Source: JBEKJU01 sp050011095 (GTDB lineage: Bacteria > Desulfobacterota > Syntrophorhabdia > Syntrophorhabdales > WCHB1-27). Taken from it: 15,517 nucleotides of DNA. The stretch spans positions 1 through 15,517 of the forward strand of contig JBEKJU010000058.1 of NCBI GenBank assembly GCA_050011095.1, written 5' to 3'. Numbering within the stretch: position 1 is the stretch's first letter; each line of letters begins with the position of its first letter. The notes beneath the pieces were generated by a model, which did not search any database, was not told where the DNA came from, and saw only the letters and a list, made by a program, of their open reading frames with translations. This document shows, in pieces, positions 1-6,339 of the stretch. The position numbers were made by a program, and so were the translations under genes.

Positions 1-268
1 CTCGTCAGAAAATAAATGGGCCATCTGGCTCGTCTTTTTGTCCGCCCGCTTCGTTGCGAAAAGGTCATGTACATCCAGTACATTTGGCCTTTCCGCGCCT
101 CGCCGATCGGCCAAAAATCCTTTGCCATCTGACTCATTTATTTCCTTCCGAGCCCTTATCAGGTTCGGGAATTAGGCCTTTTTTCTTTTGTACTTGCAAC
201 TTCCGTCGGGAGGCTCCAAGTTATAGAAGGTGCGTGCATGAATGACCGGGGCGGCCGGAATTGGCTAA
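1..268. other. Gene-free left flank with palindromic repeat DNA
   Basis: I see no credible gene here. Short open frames lack a ribosome binding site and family resemblance. The DNA is rich in inverted repeats. AAATAAATG (10-18) is matched by its perfect reverse complement at 135-143. Inside lies a hairpin at 56-96 whose inner arms are ATGTAC (67-72) and GTACAT (78-83), with outer AAAGG/CCTTT and GCG/CGC pairing. The word GCCATCTG occurs directly at 20-27 (as GGCCATCTG) and again at 124-131. A weaker stem-loop follows, CCGAGCC (148-154) with GGTTCGG (162-168), with a T-rich stretch about ten bases later. No promoter could be assigned with confidence. Confidence 0.6.
10..143. repeat. Palindromic repeat block, possibly a small non-autonomous element
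   Basis: Perfect 9-bp inverted ends (AAATAAATG at 10-18, complement at 135-143) bound an internal imperfect hairpin (56-96). The organisation, AT-rich outer arms around a GC-rich palindromic core, resembles the elements at 269-474 and 4472-4673, although the sequences differ. It may extend beyond the left edge of the window, so its boundaries are uncertain. Confidence 0.35.
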
Positions 269-474
269 AGCGTTCCGCAAAATTGAGTAACGATTCGAAT
301 TCCCGTCACCAAGCCTGCCCCGGACCTGATCCGGGGGCGAAAGCCGGGGTCCAGACAGCCCGTAAGACATTGAAATGACCTGGGTTCCGGGCGACCCAGA
401 GGGTGCCCCGGCCGGAATGACGAAGGAAAGCCGGAATCATGGCCGCCAATCGATAATTATTTTTGCGGAACGCT
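269..474. mobile_element. MITE-like element 1 with 14-bp perfect inverted ends
   Basis: The left arm AGCGTTCCGCAAAA (269-282) is exactly complementary to the right arm at 461-474. A further CGATT match lies eight bases inward on both sides (291-295 and the complement at 448-452). The inner cassette runs from CGTCACC (304) to CCGGAATGACG (ending 422). It contains the 18-bp word GCGAAAGCCGGGGTCCAG at 337-354, which recurs exactly in element 2 at 4521-4538. CTAAAG occurs at 265-270 and again at 475-480 and could be a target duplication, but it overlaps the left arm by two bases. There is no coding capacity. The right end lies about 40 bp before the ROK kinase start, so the element may affect expression of the sugar operon. 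Mobility is inferred from structure only. Confidence 0.6.
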
Positions 475-513
475 CTAAAGGCGGCGACCCATAAGGATAA
501 GGGGGAATAGGGG

Positions 514-1509
514 ATGAAGGAACGCTGGGCCGTGGGGGTGGACCTCGGAGGCACAAAGCTGGTCGTGGCCGGGGTGGACGGGGGCGGAGAGATCCGGGAC
601 TCCCTCAGAATGCCGACAAAGGTGGAAGAAGGCGTGCCGGCGGTGGAGCGCGATATCGTGGAGGCGGTCAGGGTCTTGACGGAAAGGGCCGGAACCCCGG
701 CGCTGGGCGTCGGCATCGGCATTGCGGGCCAGATCGACGGGCAGAGCGGCACGGTCCGTTTTGCGCCGAACCTCAACTGGCGCGAGGTGCCGCTCCGAGC
801 CGACCTGGAGGAGGCCCTCGAAATGGCGGTCGTCGTCACGAACGACGTGCGGGCCGCGACCTGGGGGGAATGGCTCCATGGCGCCGGACGGGGTTACGAT
901 GACCTGATATGTCTTTACGTGGGCACGGGCATCGGCGGCGGCATCGTGAGCGGCGGCCGGATGGTCTCGGGCTGCACCAACACGGCGGGGGAGATCGGTC
1001 ACCTCACCGTCGATATCGATGGCCCCCCCTGCACGTGCGGCAATCGGGGCTGCCTGGAGGCGCTGGCCGGCGGATGGGCGATCGCGCGGCAGGCGCAGGA
1101 GATGATAGACCGCAATCCCGAGGCGGGAAGGACGCTTCTGGCCGGGGCAGGGGGCGTGCGGGAGGCGGTCAGCGCTGAAACGGTCGCGATTGCCGCCCAT
1201 GGCGGGGATGGTCTTTCCCTCCGTCTTCTCGATGACGCGGGCCGCGCGCTGACTGCCGGCTGCGTGAGCCTCGTGAACACCTTCAACCCCTGCATGCTGA
1301 TCCTGGGAGGGGGCGTTATCGACGGTCTGCCCGAGATGATCGACACGGTGCGCCGGGGTGTCGCGCAAAACGCCCTCGCCGCGGCGACATCATCCCTCAG
1401 GATAGTACCGGCCGCACTCGGGCCGAGCGCGGGGGTCGTGGGCGCGGCGGGCCTCGTGACGCGTGGCTTTGGCGCGGACAAGGAGGTTTTGTCGGGAGGG
1501 CGAGGATGA
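514..1509 (+). CDS. ROK-family glucokinase
   Basis: This is a predicted cytoplasmic sugar kinase, most likely glucokinase (glucose + ATP to glucose 6-phosphate). The 331-aa length fits bacterial ROK kinases. The N-terminal phosphate loop DLGGTK is at residues 10-15. The catalytic Asp is D111 in the N110-D111 pair, and the glycine-rich GTGIGGGIV is around 137-145. The ROK signature follows: E160 and H163 in EIGH, then the zinc site C173, C175, C180 with E182. The ATG at 514 is preceded by AGGGGG with about 8-nt spacing. The stop overlaps the rpiB start by 4 bp, indicating translational coupling. The neighbouring pgi and gnd support glucose as substrate. Other ROK members phosphorylate fructose, allose or N-acetylated hexosamines, so the exact sugar is inferred. 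Confidence 0.88.
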   Translation: MKERWAVGVDLGGTKLVVAGVDGGGEIRDSLRMPTKVEEGVPAVERDIVEAVRVLTERAGTPALGVGIGIAGQIDGQSGTVRFAPNLNWREVPLRADLEEALEMAVVVTNDVRAATWGEWLHGAGRGYDDLICLYVGTGIGGGIVSGGRMVSGCTNTAGEIGHLTVDIDGPPCTCGNRGCLEALAGGWAIARQAQEMIDRNPEAGRTLLAGAGGVREAVSAETVAIAAHGGDGLSLRLLDDAGRALTAGCVSLVNTFNPCMLILGGGVIDGLPEMIDTVRRGVAQNALAAATSSLRIVPAALGPSAGVVGAAGLVTRGFGADKEVLSGGRG

Positions 1510-1973
1510 GACGCATCGGCGTGGCGGCGGACCACGGAGGCTTCGAATTGAAGGAACGGCTCGTGACCCTGCTTCGGGATGCAGGCTACGAGGTGATCGA
1601 TTTCGGTCCCTTAAGCCTCGATCCCGCGGACGACTACCCTGATTTTGTCATCCCCCTCTCAAAGGCGGTGGCGCGGGGCGATGTGGAGCGGGGGATAGCC
1701 GTGTGCGGCAGCGGCGTGGGGGCGTGCATCGCGGCAAACAAGGTGCCCGGTGGCCGGGCCGCCCTCGTGCACGACGTCTTTTCGGCGCATCAGGGCGTCG
1801 AGGACGATGATATGAATGTACTGTGTCTGGGGGGAAGGGTGGTTGGCTTTGCCCTCGCCTGGGACCTCGTGAAGACTTACCTGTCCGCCCGCTTCACGGG
1901 CGGCGGGCGCTTCGAGCGCCGCCTCGAAAAGGTGCGGCAATTAGAGAGAAAGGAGCGGGGTAATGGTTCGTAA
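1506..1973 (+). CDS. rpiB: Ribose 5-phosphate isomerase B (RpiB/LacAB family)
   Basis: Interconverts ribulose 5-phosphate and ribose 5-phosphate in the pentose phosphate pathway. The 155-aa protein has the family hallmarks: ADHGG at residues 8-12 near the N terminus, the catalytic-cysteine loop C67-G-S-G-V-G, the substrate-side segment HDVFSAHQG at about 89-97, and NVLCLGGRVVG at about 104-114. The start ATG lies in an ATGA overlap with the kinase, and the gene ends 11 bp inside pgi, so it is embedded in one transcriptional unit. Its product sits directly downstream of the Gnd reaction encoded about 2.8 kb away. Some homologues isomerise allose 6-phosphate or galactose 6-phosphate, but the context favours ribose 5-phosphate. 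Confidence 0.9.
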   Translation: MRRIGVAADHGGFELKERLVTLLRDAGYEVIDFGPLSLDPADDYPDFVIPLSKAVARGDVERGIAVCGSGVGACIAANKVPGGRAALVHDVFSAHQGVEDDDMNVLCLGGRVVGFALAWDLVKTYLSARFTGGGRFERRLEKVRQLERKERGNGS

Positions 1974-3807
1974 GGGAAAAGGGGCCGATAAGGCCGCGGG
2001 AGAGGTGGAACAGGTCGGGGCGGGCCGGATCAACCGGCAGGTGCTCAACCTGGGCCTACTGGACGTGATGACGCAGGAGGGGACGGCAATGGCGGAGACC
2101 TCGGCGGGGACTGTGCCCTTCCAGTCATTCCGTCTCAAACCCCGCCTTGAGAAGCTCGAAGAAGAACGGATCGTGGAGCGTATCTTTCAGAGGGATGGAA
2201 GCGTCTGGAAGAGCGACCCCCGGGAGCAGGAAGGCATACGTCATGGCCTCGGGTGGCTCGACACGCCGGAGAAGATGCGCGCGAAAGCGGCAGAACTCAC
2301 ACAATTCGCGGAAGAGGTGCGGGCGTCCGGCTTCACCCATGTGGTGCACATGGGGATGGGCGGCTCGAGCCTCGCGCCCCTCGTGTTCCAGCACATGTAC
2401 GGGCTCGGGCCGGGCGGCCTTCCCCTGACGGTCCTCGACACGACGGACCCCCTCACCATTGTCAGGCTGGAGCAGAAGGTGGACCTCTCGAAGACCCTCT
2501 TCGTCGTCGCGAGCAAGTCGGGAACGACCGCGGAACCCCTCGCCTTTGAGAGCTATTTTTACGAGCGGGTGCGGACCGTGAAGGGGCAGAGGGCGGGAGA
2601 GAGCTTCGTCGCCATCACCGATCCCGACACACCCCTCGTACGATCGGCCGGCGAGAGACAATTCCACCGGACCTTTCTCAATTTCAGCGATCTAGGAGGC
2701 CGGTACTCGGCCCTCTCCTATTTCGGCCTCGTGCCCGCGGCCCTGATGGGCCTCGATGTGGACGCGATACTGGGCGACGCGCTCCGCATGGCGGCCGCGT
2801 GCGGGCCTTCCGTCCCCGTTCGGGAGAACCCCGGCGTCGCGCTGGGGGCGGTCATGGGGGAGGCGGCCCGCATGGGCAGGGACAAGATCACGTTCCTCCT
2901 TGCCGACGACCTGGCCGTCTTCGGCCTGTGGCTGGAGCAGCTCATCGCGGAGAGTACGGGCAAGGAAGGGACGGGGCTCCTCCCCGTCACCGGGGAGCCT
3001 GCCGGCGATCCCCTGGACTACGGTGATGACCGCCTCTTCGTCTCTATTTCCATAAAGGATAGCGCCGACGCGCATCTGGGGGAGGCGGTGCAGATGCTCC
3101 AGGCCGCCTCGCTGCCGGTCGTCTTCATCGAGCTGGCGGAGGCCGCTTCCGTCGCCCAGGAGTTCTTCCGCTGGGAGTTCGCCACCGCCATAGCCGGGGC
3201 CGTACTCGGCATAAATCCCTTCGATCAGCCGAACGTGCAGGAGAGCAAGGACGCGACGAACCGGCTCCTGCAGGGCGTCCAGGAGCGGGGTTCCCTTACG
3301 GAGCCCGCCCCCGTCATGGTGCACGGACCCTTGAGCTTTTTTTCGAAAGAGGGGGCCGAAAACCCGGAGAAGCTCCTCTGGGCGTTCCTCTCCAAGGGTC
3401 GTCCGGGCGATTATATCTCCCTTCAGGCGTACCTCGCGGAAGAGACGTCCACCGACGCCCTCCTTCGCGCAATACGTCTCCGCCTCAGGGACGACCTGAG
3501 GCTCGCCACAACGGTAGGATACGGTCCGCGCTTCCTCCATTCCACGGGACAATTCCACAAGGGCGGTCCAAACACGGGCCTTTTTATCCAACTGACCGGA
3601 CGTGACGGGGTCGACATATCCATCCCGGGTAAGCCCTATACCTTCGGCATCTTCAAGAGGGCCCAGGCCCTCGGCGACCTGGATGCCCTCGGGAAGCACG
3701 GCAGGAGGGTGATGCGCATCGACCTCGGCGACGACGTGAAAAAGGGCCTCTCCCTCCTGAGCCGGCTTCTTGAGCGGGCCCTCGCCGAGGGGCCGGGGGG
3801 TGAATAA
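1963..3807 (+). CDS. pgi: Glucose-6-phosphate isomerase (type seen in Tal-Pgi fusions)
   Basis: Interconverts glucose 6-phosphate and fructose 6-phosphate in the cytoplasm. Numbered from 1963, the SIS-type sugar-phosphate sites are GMGGSS (131-136), SKSGTTAE (184-191) and GGRYSAL. These are followed by NPFDQPNVQESK in the C-terminal half and GPRFLHSTGQ-HKGG at about 521-535. The motif set resembles the Pgi half of bifunctional transaldolase-Pgi proteins rather than E. coli Pgi, yet no transaldolase domain is present. Two starts are plausible. ATG 1963 (614 aa) has AGGAG 7 nt upstream and overlaps rpiB by 11 bp. In-frame ATG 2089 (572 aa) has AGGAGG 8 nt upstream and begins just before the recognisable domain. 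The first 42 residues are K/G/E-rich at the start and I recognise no domain in them. Confidence 0.9.
   Translation: MVRKGKGADKAAGEVEQVGAGRINRQVLNLGLLDVMTQEGTAMAETSAGTVPFQSFRLKPRLEKLEEERIVERIFQRDGSVWKSDPREQEGIRHGLGWLDTPEKMRAKAAELTQFAEEVRASGFTHVVHMGMGGSSLAPLVFQHMYGLGPGGLPLTVLDTTDPLTIVRLEQKVDLSKTLFVVASKSGTTAEPLAFESYFYERVRTVKGQRAGESFVAITDPDTPLVRSAGERQFHRTFLNFSDLGGRYSALSYFGLVPAALMGLDVDAILGDALRMAAACGPSVPVRENPGVALGAVMGEAARMGRDKITFLLADDLAVFGLWLEQLIAESTGKEGTGLLPVTGEPAGDPLDYGDDRLFVSISIKDSADAHLGEAVQMLQAASLPVVFIELAEAASVAQEFFRWEFATAIAGAVLGINPFDQPNVQESKDATNRLLQGVQERGSLTEPAPVMVHGPLSFFSKEGAENPEKLLWAFLSKGRPGDYISLQAYLAEETSTDALLRAIRLRLRDDLRLATTVGYGPRFLHSTGQFHKGGPNTGLFIQLTGRDGVDISIPGKPYTFGIFKRAQALGDLDALGKHGRRVMRIDLGDDVKKGLSLLSRLLERALAEGPGGE
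2075..2091 (+). promoter_or_regulatory. Internal Shine-Dalgarno and alternative ATG for pgi
   Basis: AGGAGG at 2075-2080 stands 8 nt before an in-frame ATG at 2089. This is a stronger site than the AGGAG serving the upstream ATG at 1963. It could be the true pgi start, or it could yield a second, 42-residue-shorter form. Confidence 0.5.
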
Positions 3808-3808
3808 G

Positions 3809-4417
3809 ATGCCTGCTGTCACCCATCTCTTCCTCGATATAGGGGGTGTCCTTCTGACGAACGGCTGGGACCGCGCCATGCGGAAAGAGGCGGCGAACCG
3901 GTTCAAACTGGACTACGCCGAGATGGACGAGCGCCACCACCTCACGTTCGACACCTACGAGCAGGGGAAACTGAGCCTCGACCAGTACCTCGACAGGACC
4001 GTCTTCTACGAGAGCCGCTCCTTTACCCGCGAGCAGTTCCGGGATTTCATGCTGAGCCAGTCACGGCCCTATCCCGACATGGTGGACTACGTGCGGGAGC
4101 TGAAGGCCCGTCACGGGCTGAAGGTCGCGACAATAAGCAACGAGGGGCGGGAGCTGACCGTCTATAGGATCAGAAGGTTCGAGCTGTACAAGGTAGTCGA
4201 TTTTTTCGTCTCCTCGTGTTTTGTCCATTTCAGAAAGCCCGACGAGGATATCTGGCGGGTTGCCCTCGATATCTCGCTGGCGGAGCCCGATCAGGTGGTC
4301 TACGTCGACGACCGTCCCCTCTTCGCGGAGGTGGCGCGGGGTCTCGGCATGAAGGCCGTCCACCATACCGGACTCGAATCGACGAAGGCCGCCCTCGCAC
4401 GGTTCGGTCTTCCCTGA
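3809..4417 (+). CDS. HAD-superfamily (IA) phosphatase, YihX-like
   Basis: A predicted cytoplasmic phosphatase of 202 aa. HAD motif I is LFLDIGGVLL with nucleophile D10. The usual second Asp is Gly, as in the FDLGN/DxGGV variants that include E. coli YihX, a glucose-1-phosphate phosphatase. Motif II is TISN (S110), motif III is K143 in RKPDEDIW, and motif IV is VVYVDD with D167 and D168. A helical cap lies between motifs I and II. ATG 3809 follows the pgi stop by one base and has a G-rich ribosome site about 8 nt upstream. A GTG at 3800 is a weaker alternative that overlaps pgi. Position in the operon suggests a hexose- or pentose-phosphate substrate, but this is inference. HAD substrates cannot be read from sequence. 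Confidence 0.82.
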   Translation: MPAVTHLFLDIGGVLLTNGWDRAMRKEAANRFKLDYAEMDERHHLTFDTYEQGKLSLDQYLDRTVFYESRSFTREQFRDFMLSQSRPYPDMVDYVRELKARHGLKVATISNEGRELTVYRIRRFELYKVVDFFVSSCFVHFRKPDEDIWRVALDISLAEPDQVVYVDDRPLFAEVARGLGMKAVHHTGLESTKAALARFGLP

Positions 4418-4471
4418 AGGCCGGCGCGCCGCATGCGCGGGATTGGCGTGAAGGGCCGGGGCGGATAAATG

Positions 4472-4673
4472 ACCCTGCTGCAAGAACGTGTGAAAAAATC
4501 GCCTTTTTGTCGTCACCCCGGCGAAAGCCGGGGTCCAGGCAGTCCGCAAGTGAGTGAAAATACTGGATGTCCCGCCTTCGCGGGATTAAGGCCCGCTTCG
4601 CTCTACCGGCGTGCGCCGGAATGACGGAAAAGGGTCGCCAGTTAATTTTTTCACACGTTCCAAGCAGCAGGGT
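4472..4673. mobile_element. MITE-like element 2 inserted in a hairpin loop
   Basis: The 16-bp arm GAACGTGTGAAAAAAT (4484-4499) is exactly complementary to 4645-4660. Outside it, ACCCTGCTGC (4472-4481) is exactly complementary to GCAGCAGGGT (4664-4673). CAA lies between the two layers on both sides (4481-4483 and 4661-4663). The core runs from CGTCACC (4511) to CCGGAATGACG (4616-4626) and contains GCGAAAGCCGGGGTCCAG at 4521-4538, identical to element 1. Removing 4484-4660 plus one CAA would leave a 9-bp stem with a 4-base loop, so the element probably entered an existing hairpin and duplicated CAA. There is no coding capacity. Transposition is inferred from structure. Confidence 0.62.
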
Positions 4674-4711
4674 ATCCAAGACAACGAGCGGAGCGAGTCT
4701 TTTCTTTGAGT

Positions 4712-4734
4712 CTCTGCGGGCTTTGCCCGCAGAG
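4712..4734. repeat. Perfect 10-bp hairpin upstream of gnd
   Basis: CTCTGCGGGC (4712-4721), loop TTT, GCCCGCAGAG (4725-4734). The stem is strong and GC-rich, but no T-run follows on either strand, so it is not a canonical intrinsic terminator. It could be a REP-like repeat, an mRNA-stability element or part of an attenuator. Confidence 0.6.
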
Positions 4735-4746
4735 GGGGCGACCGGG

Positions 4747-4762
4747 CACCCGCTTGCGGGTG
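4747..4762. repeat. Perfect 7-bp hairpin upstream of gnd
   Basis: CACCCGC (4747-4753), TT, GCGGGTG (4756-4762). It lies 12 bp after the preceding hairpin and about 30 bp before the gnd ribosome site. No T-run follows. The pair may fold as tandem stems in a gnd leader RNA. Confidence 0.5.
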
Positions 4763-4802
4763 TACCACAAGTTGATCCGGATATTGGCGACAAGGAGGAG
4801 AG

Positions 4803-6224
4803 GTGGTGGCGGAGATGAAGGACGGCACGTGTGAAATAGGCATGATAGGACTTGGGGTCATGGGGCGGAACCTCGTCCTGAACATGGCGGACAAAGGCTT
4901 TTCCGTCGTGGGATACGACAAGGACGCGAAGCAGGTCGAGGCGCTCAACCGCGAGGCGGCCACTCGGCCCGCGACAGGGGTTTCCGTGCTCGATGAGCTT
5001 GTGCGGCGCCTGCGGACACCGCGGACCGTCATGATGCTCGTCCCGGCCGGGCCGCCCGTCGATGCGGTGATAGAGACGCTTCTTGCCCATCTTCAACCGG
5101 GTGATCTCCTTATCGACGGGGGAAATTCCCATTTCAGGGAGACCGATGCCCGCACGCAACGTCTGGCCGGCCGGCAGATCCTTTATATGGGCGTCGGCAT
5201 ATCCGGGGGTGAGCGGGGCGCGCGCCTCGGCCCAAGTATCATGCCCGGCGGACCGCGGGCGGGCTACGAGCGCGTGCGGCAGATCCTGGAAGCCGTCGCG
5301 GCGCGTGTGGACGGAGAGGCGTGCGTGGCCTATCTCGGTCCGGGTTCGGCGGGCGACTACGTAAAAATGGTCCATAACGGCATCGAGTACGGCATGATGG
5401 AGCTGATCGCGGAATCCTACGATCTCATGAAGCGGGGGCTGGGCCTTGCCAACGAGCGGCTTCAGGAGGTCTACGATCAATGGAACCGCTCTTCGTGGGG
5501 GGGCTATCTCATCGAGATCACGGCCAGGATTTTCACGAAAAGGGACGATGGCGGGCAGGCCTTTCTCGTGGACATGATCCTTGACGAGGCCAAGCAGAAG
5601 GGCACGGGCAAGTGGACGGCCCAGGACGCCATGGAGCTGAGGGCGCCCGTGCCGGTGATCGAGAGCGCCGTCTCCATGAGGGACCTCTCCGATCTGACGG
5701 ATGAGCGCAAGGAGGCGGCAAGGGCGCTCGCCGGCCCCAGCCGGGCCGTCCGGGGGGACGAGGCGGGGTTCATCGACCGCCTCGGCCGGGCGATGGGCGC
5801 CTGCATGGTCATCATTTACGCGCAGGGGATGGCCCAGCTCAGGGAGGCGTCGCGCGCGTACGGATACGGGTTGAGGCTGGAAGAGGTGGCGAGGATCTGG
5901 AGGGGCGGGTGCATTATCCGCTCGGGATTACTCGAGCCCATCCGCCGGGCCTTCCACGACCGGCCCGATCTCACGAACCTGCTCCTCGATCCTGTTCTTG
6001 GAAAAATGGTGGAGAGCGATCAGGCGGACCTCCGGGCCGTCGTAAGCGACGCGGCCGGTCACGGTATACCGGCGCCCGCGCACTCGGCGTGCCTCGCCTA
6101 TTTCGACGCGTACCGGAGCGCGTGGCTCCCTGCCAACCTTGTTCAGGCCCAAAGGGATTACTTCGGCGCCCACGGCTATCGCAGAATCGACAGGGAGGGG
6201 GCTTTCCACACCGAGTGGGAGTAG
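4803..6224 (+). CDS. gnd: 6-Phosphogluconate dehydrogenase, decarboxylating
   Basis: Oxidatively decarboxylates 6-phosphogluconate to ribulose 5-phosphate, reducing NAD(P)+; this product is the RpiB substrate. The length, 473 aa, matches the long dimeric form (about 470 aa). Visible motifs are the Rossmann GLGVMGRNL (16-24), GISGGERGARLGPSIMPGG (132-150), catalytic K188 with N192 and E195 in KMVHNGIEYGM, GTGKWT, and the C-terminal QRDYFGAHGYRRID-FHTEW that completes the partner active site. The start is ambiguous. AGGAGG (4793-4798) is 4 nt from GTG 4803, 7 nt from GTG 4806 and 16 nt from ATG 4815, so a GTG start is likely. Cofactor preference cannot be decided by eye. A 385-bp repeat-filled gap separates it from the glk-rpiB-pgi operon. 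Confidence 0.95.
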   Translation: MVAEMKDGTCEIGMIGLGVMGRNLVLNMADKGFSVVGYDKDAKQVEALNREAATRPATGVSVLDELVRRLRTPRTVMMLVPAGPPVDAVIETLLAHLQPGDLLIDGGNSHFRETDARTQRLAGRQILYMGVGISGGERGARLGPSIMPGGPRAGYERVRQILEAVAARVDGEACVAYLGPGSAGDYVKMVHNGIEYGMMELIAESYDLMKRGLGLANERLQEVYDQWNRSSWGGYLIEITARIFTKRDDGGQAFLVDMILDEAKQKGTGKWTAQDAMELRAPVPVIESAVSMRDLSDLTDERKEAARALAGPSRAVRGDEAGFIDRLGRAMGACMVIIYAQGMAQLREASRAYGYGLRLEEVARIWRGGCIIRSGLLEPIRRAFHDRPDLTNLLLDPVLGKMVESDQADLRAVVSDAAGHGIPAPAHSACLAYFDAYRSAWLPANLVQAQRDYFGAHGYRRIDREGAFHTEWE

Positions 6225-6339
6225 GGAACGGGGGATCTACTGAAGGCAACCCGGTATGAAGCCTTCCCCGGTGAATGCCCGCGACGGCAGGGACGCTATT
6301 TTCGCGCGTCTTTCGGCCGCCGCGGGGCGAAAGCCATAT
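6225..6339. other. Convergent gene junction with imperfect hairpin
   Basis: gnd (plus) and the dehydratase-like gene (minus) converge here. A stem-loop at 6310-6333 pairs CTTTCG with CGAAAG, followed by one mismatch and two further pairs (CC/GG), with loop GCCGC. Neither strand has a T-run after it. It could act as a weak bidirectional terminator, but the sequence does not demonstrate this. Confidence 0.35.

Larger units (their letters stand above)
4418..4802. other. Gene-free gap filled with repeats and hairpins
   Basis: The 385 bp between the HAD gene and gnd carry no gene. They hold a MITE-like element (about 4472-4673) and two strong hairpins (4712-4734 and 4747-4762). I saw no convincing sigma-70 promoter, so gnd may be read from the upstream operon through this region or from a promoter I cannot recognise. 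Confidence 0.7.

Noticed and set aside
148..184. Stem-loop CCGAGCC/GGTTCGG followed by a T-rich stretch, as an intrinsic terminator
   Set aside because: The T-run begins about ten bases after the stem and the stem includes a G-T pair. It does not meet the usual terminator layout.
54..245. A 63-codon frame in the left flank
   Set aside because: It crosses the palindromic repeat block, lacks a Shine-Dalgarno and has no recognised relative.
2692..3906. A 404-codon open frame on the minus strand opposite pgi
   Set aside because: It lies entirely antisense to pgi and the HAD gene, has low-complexity R/G/E/P-rich composition and no recognisable motif. It is an expected artefact of high-GC codon usage.
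4484..4660. CRISPR-like repeat interpretation of the palindromic sequences
   Set aside because: There is no array of regularly spaced direct repeats with unique spacers and no cas genes; the structure is a single inverted repeat pair.
4230..5480. A 416-codon minus-strand open frame across the HAD gene, the repeat gap and gnd
   Set aside because: It runs through two unrelated genes and a MITE-like element without any family motif or ribosome site. It is a shadow frame.
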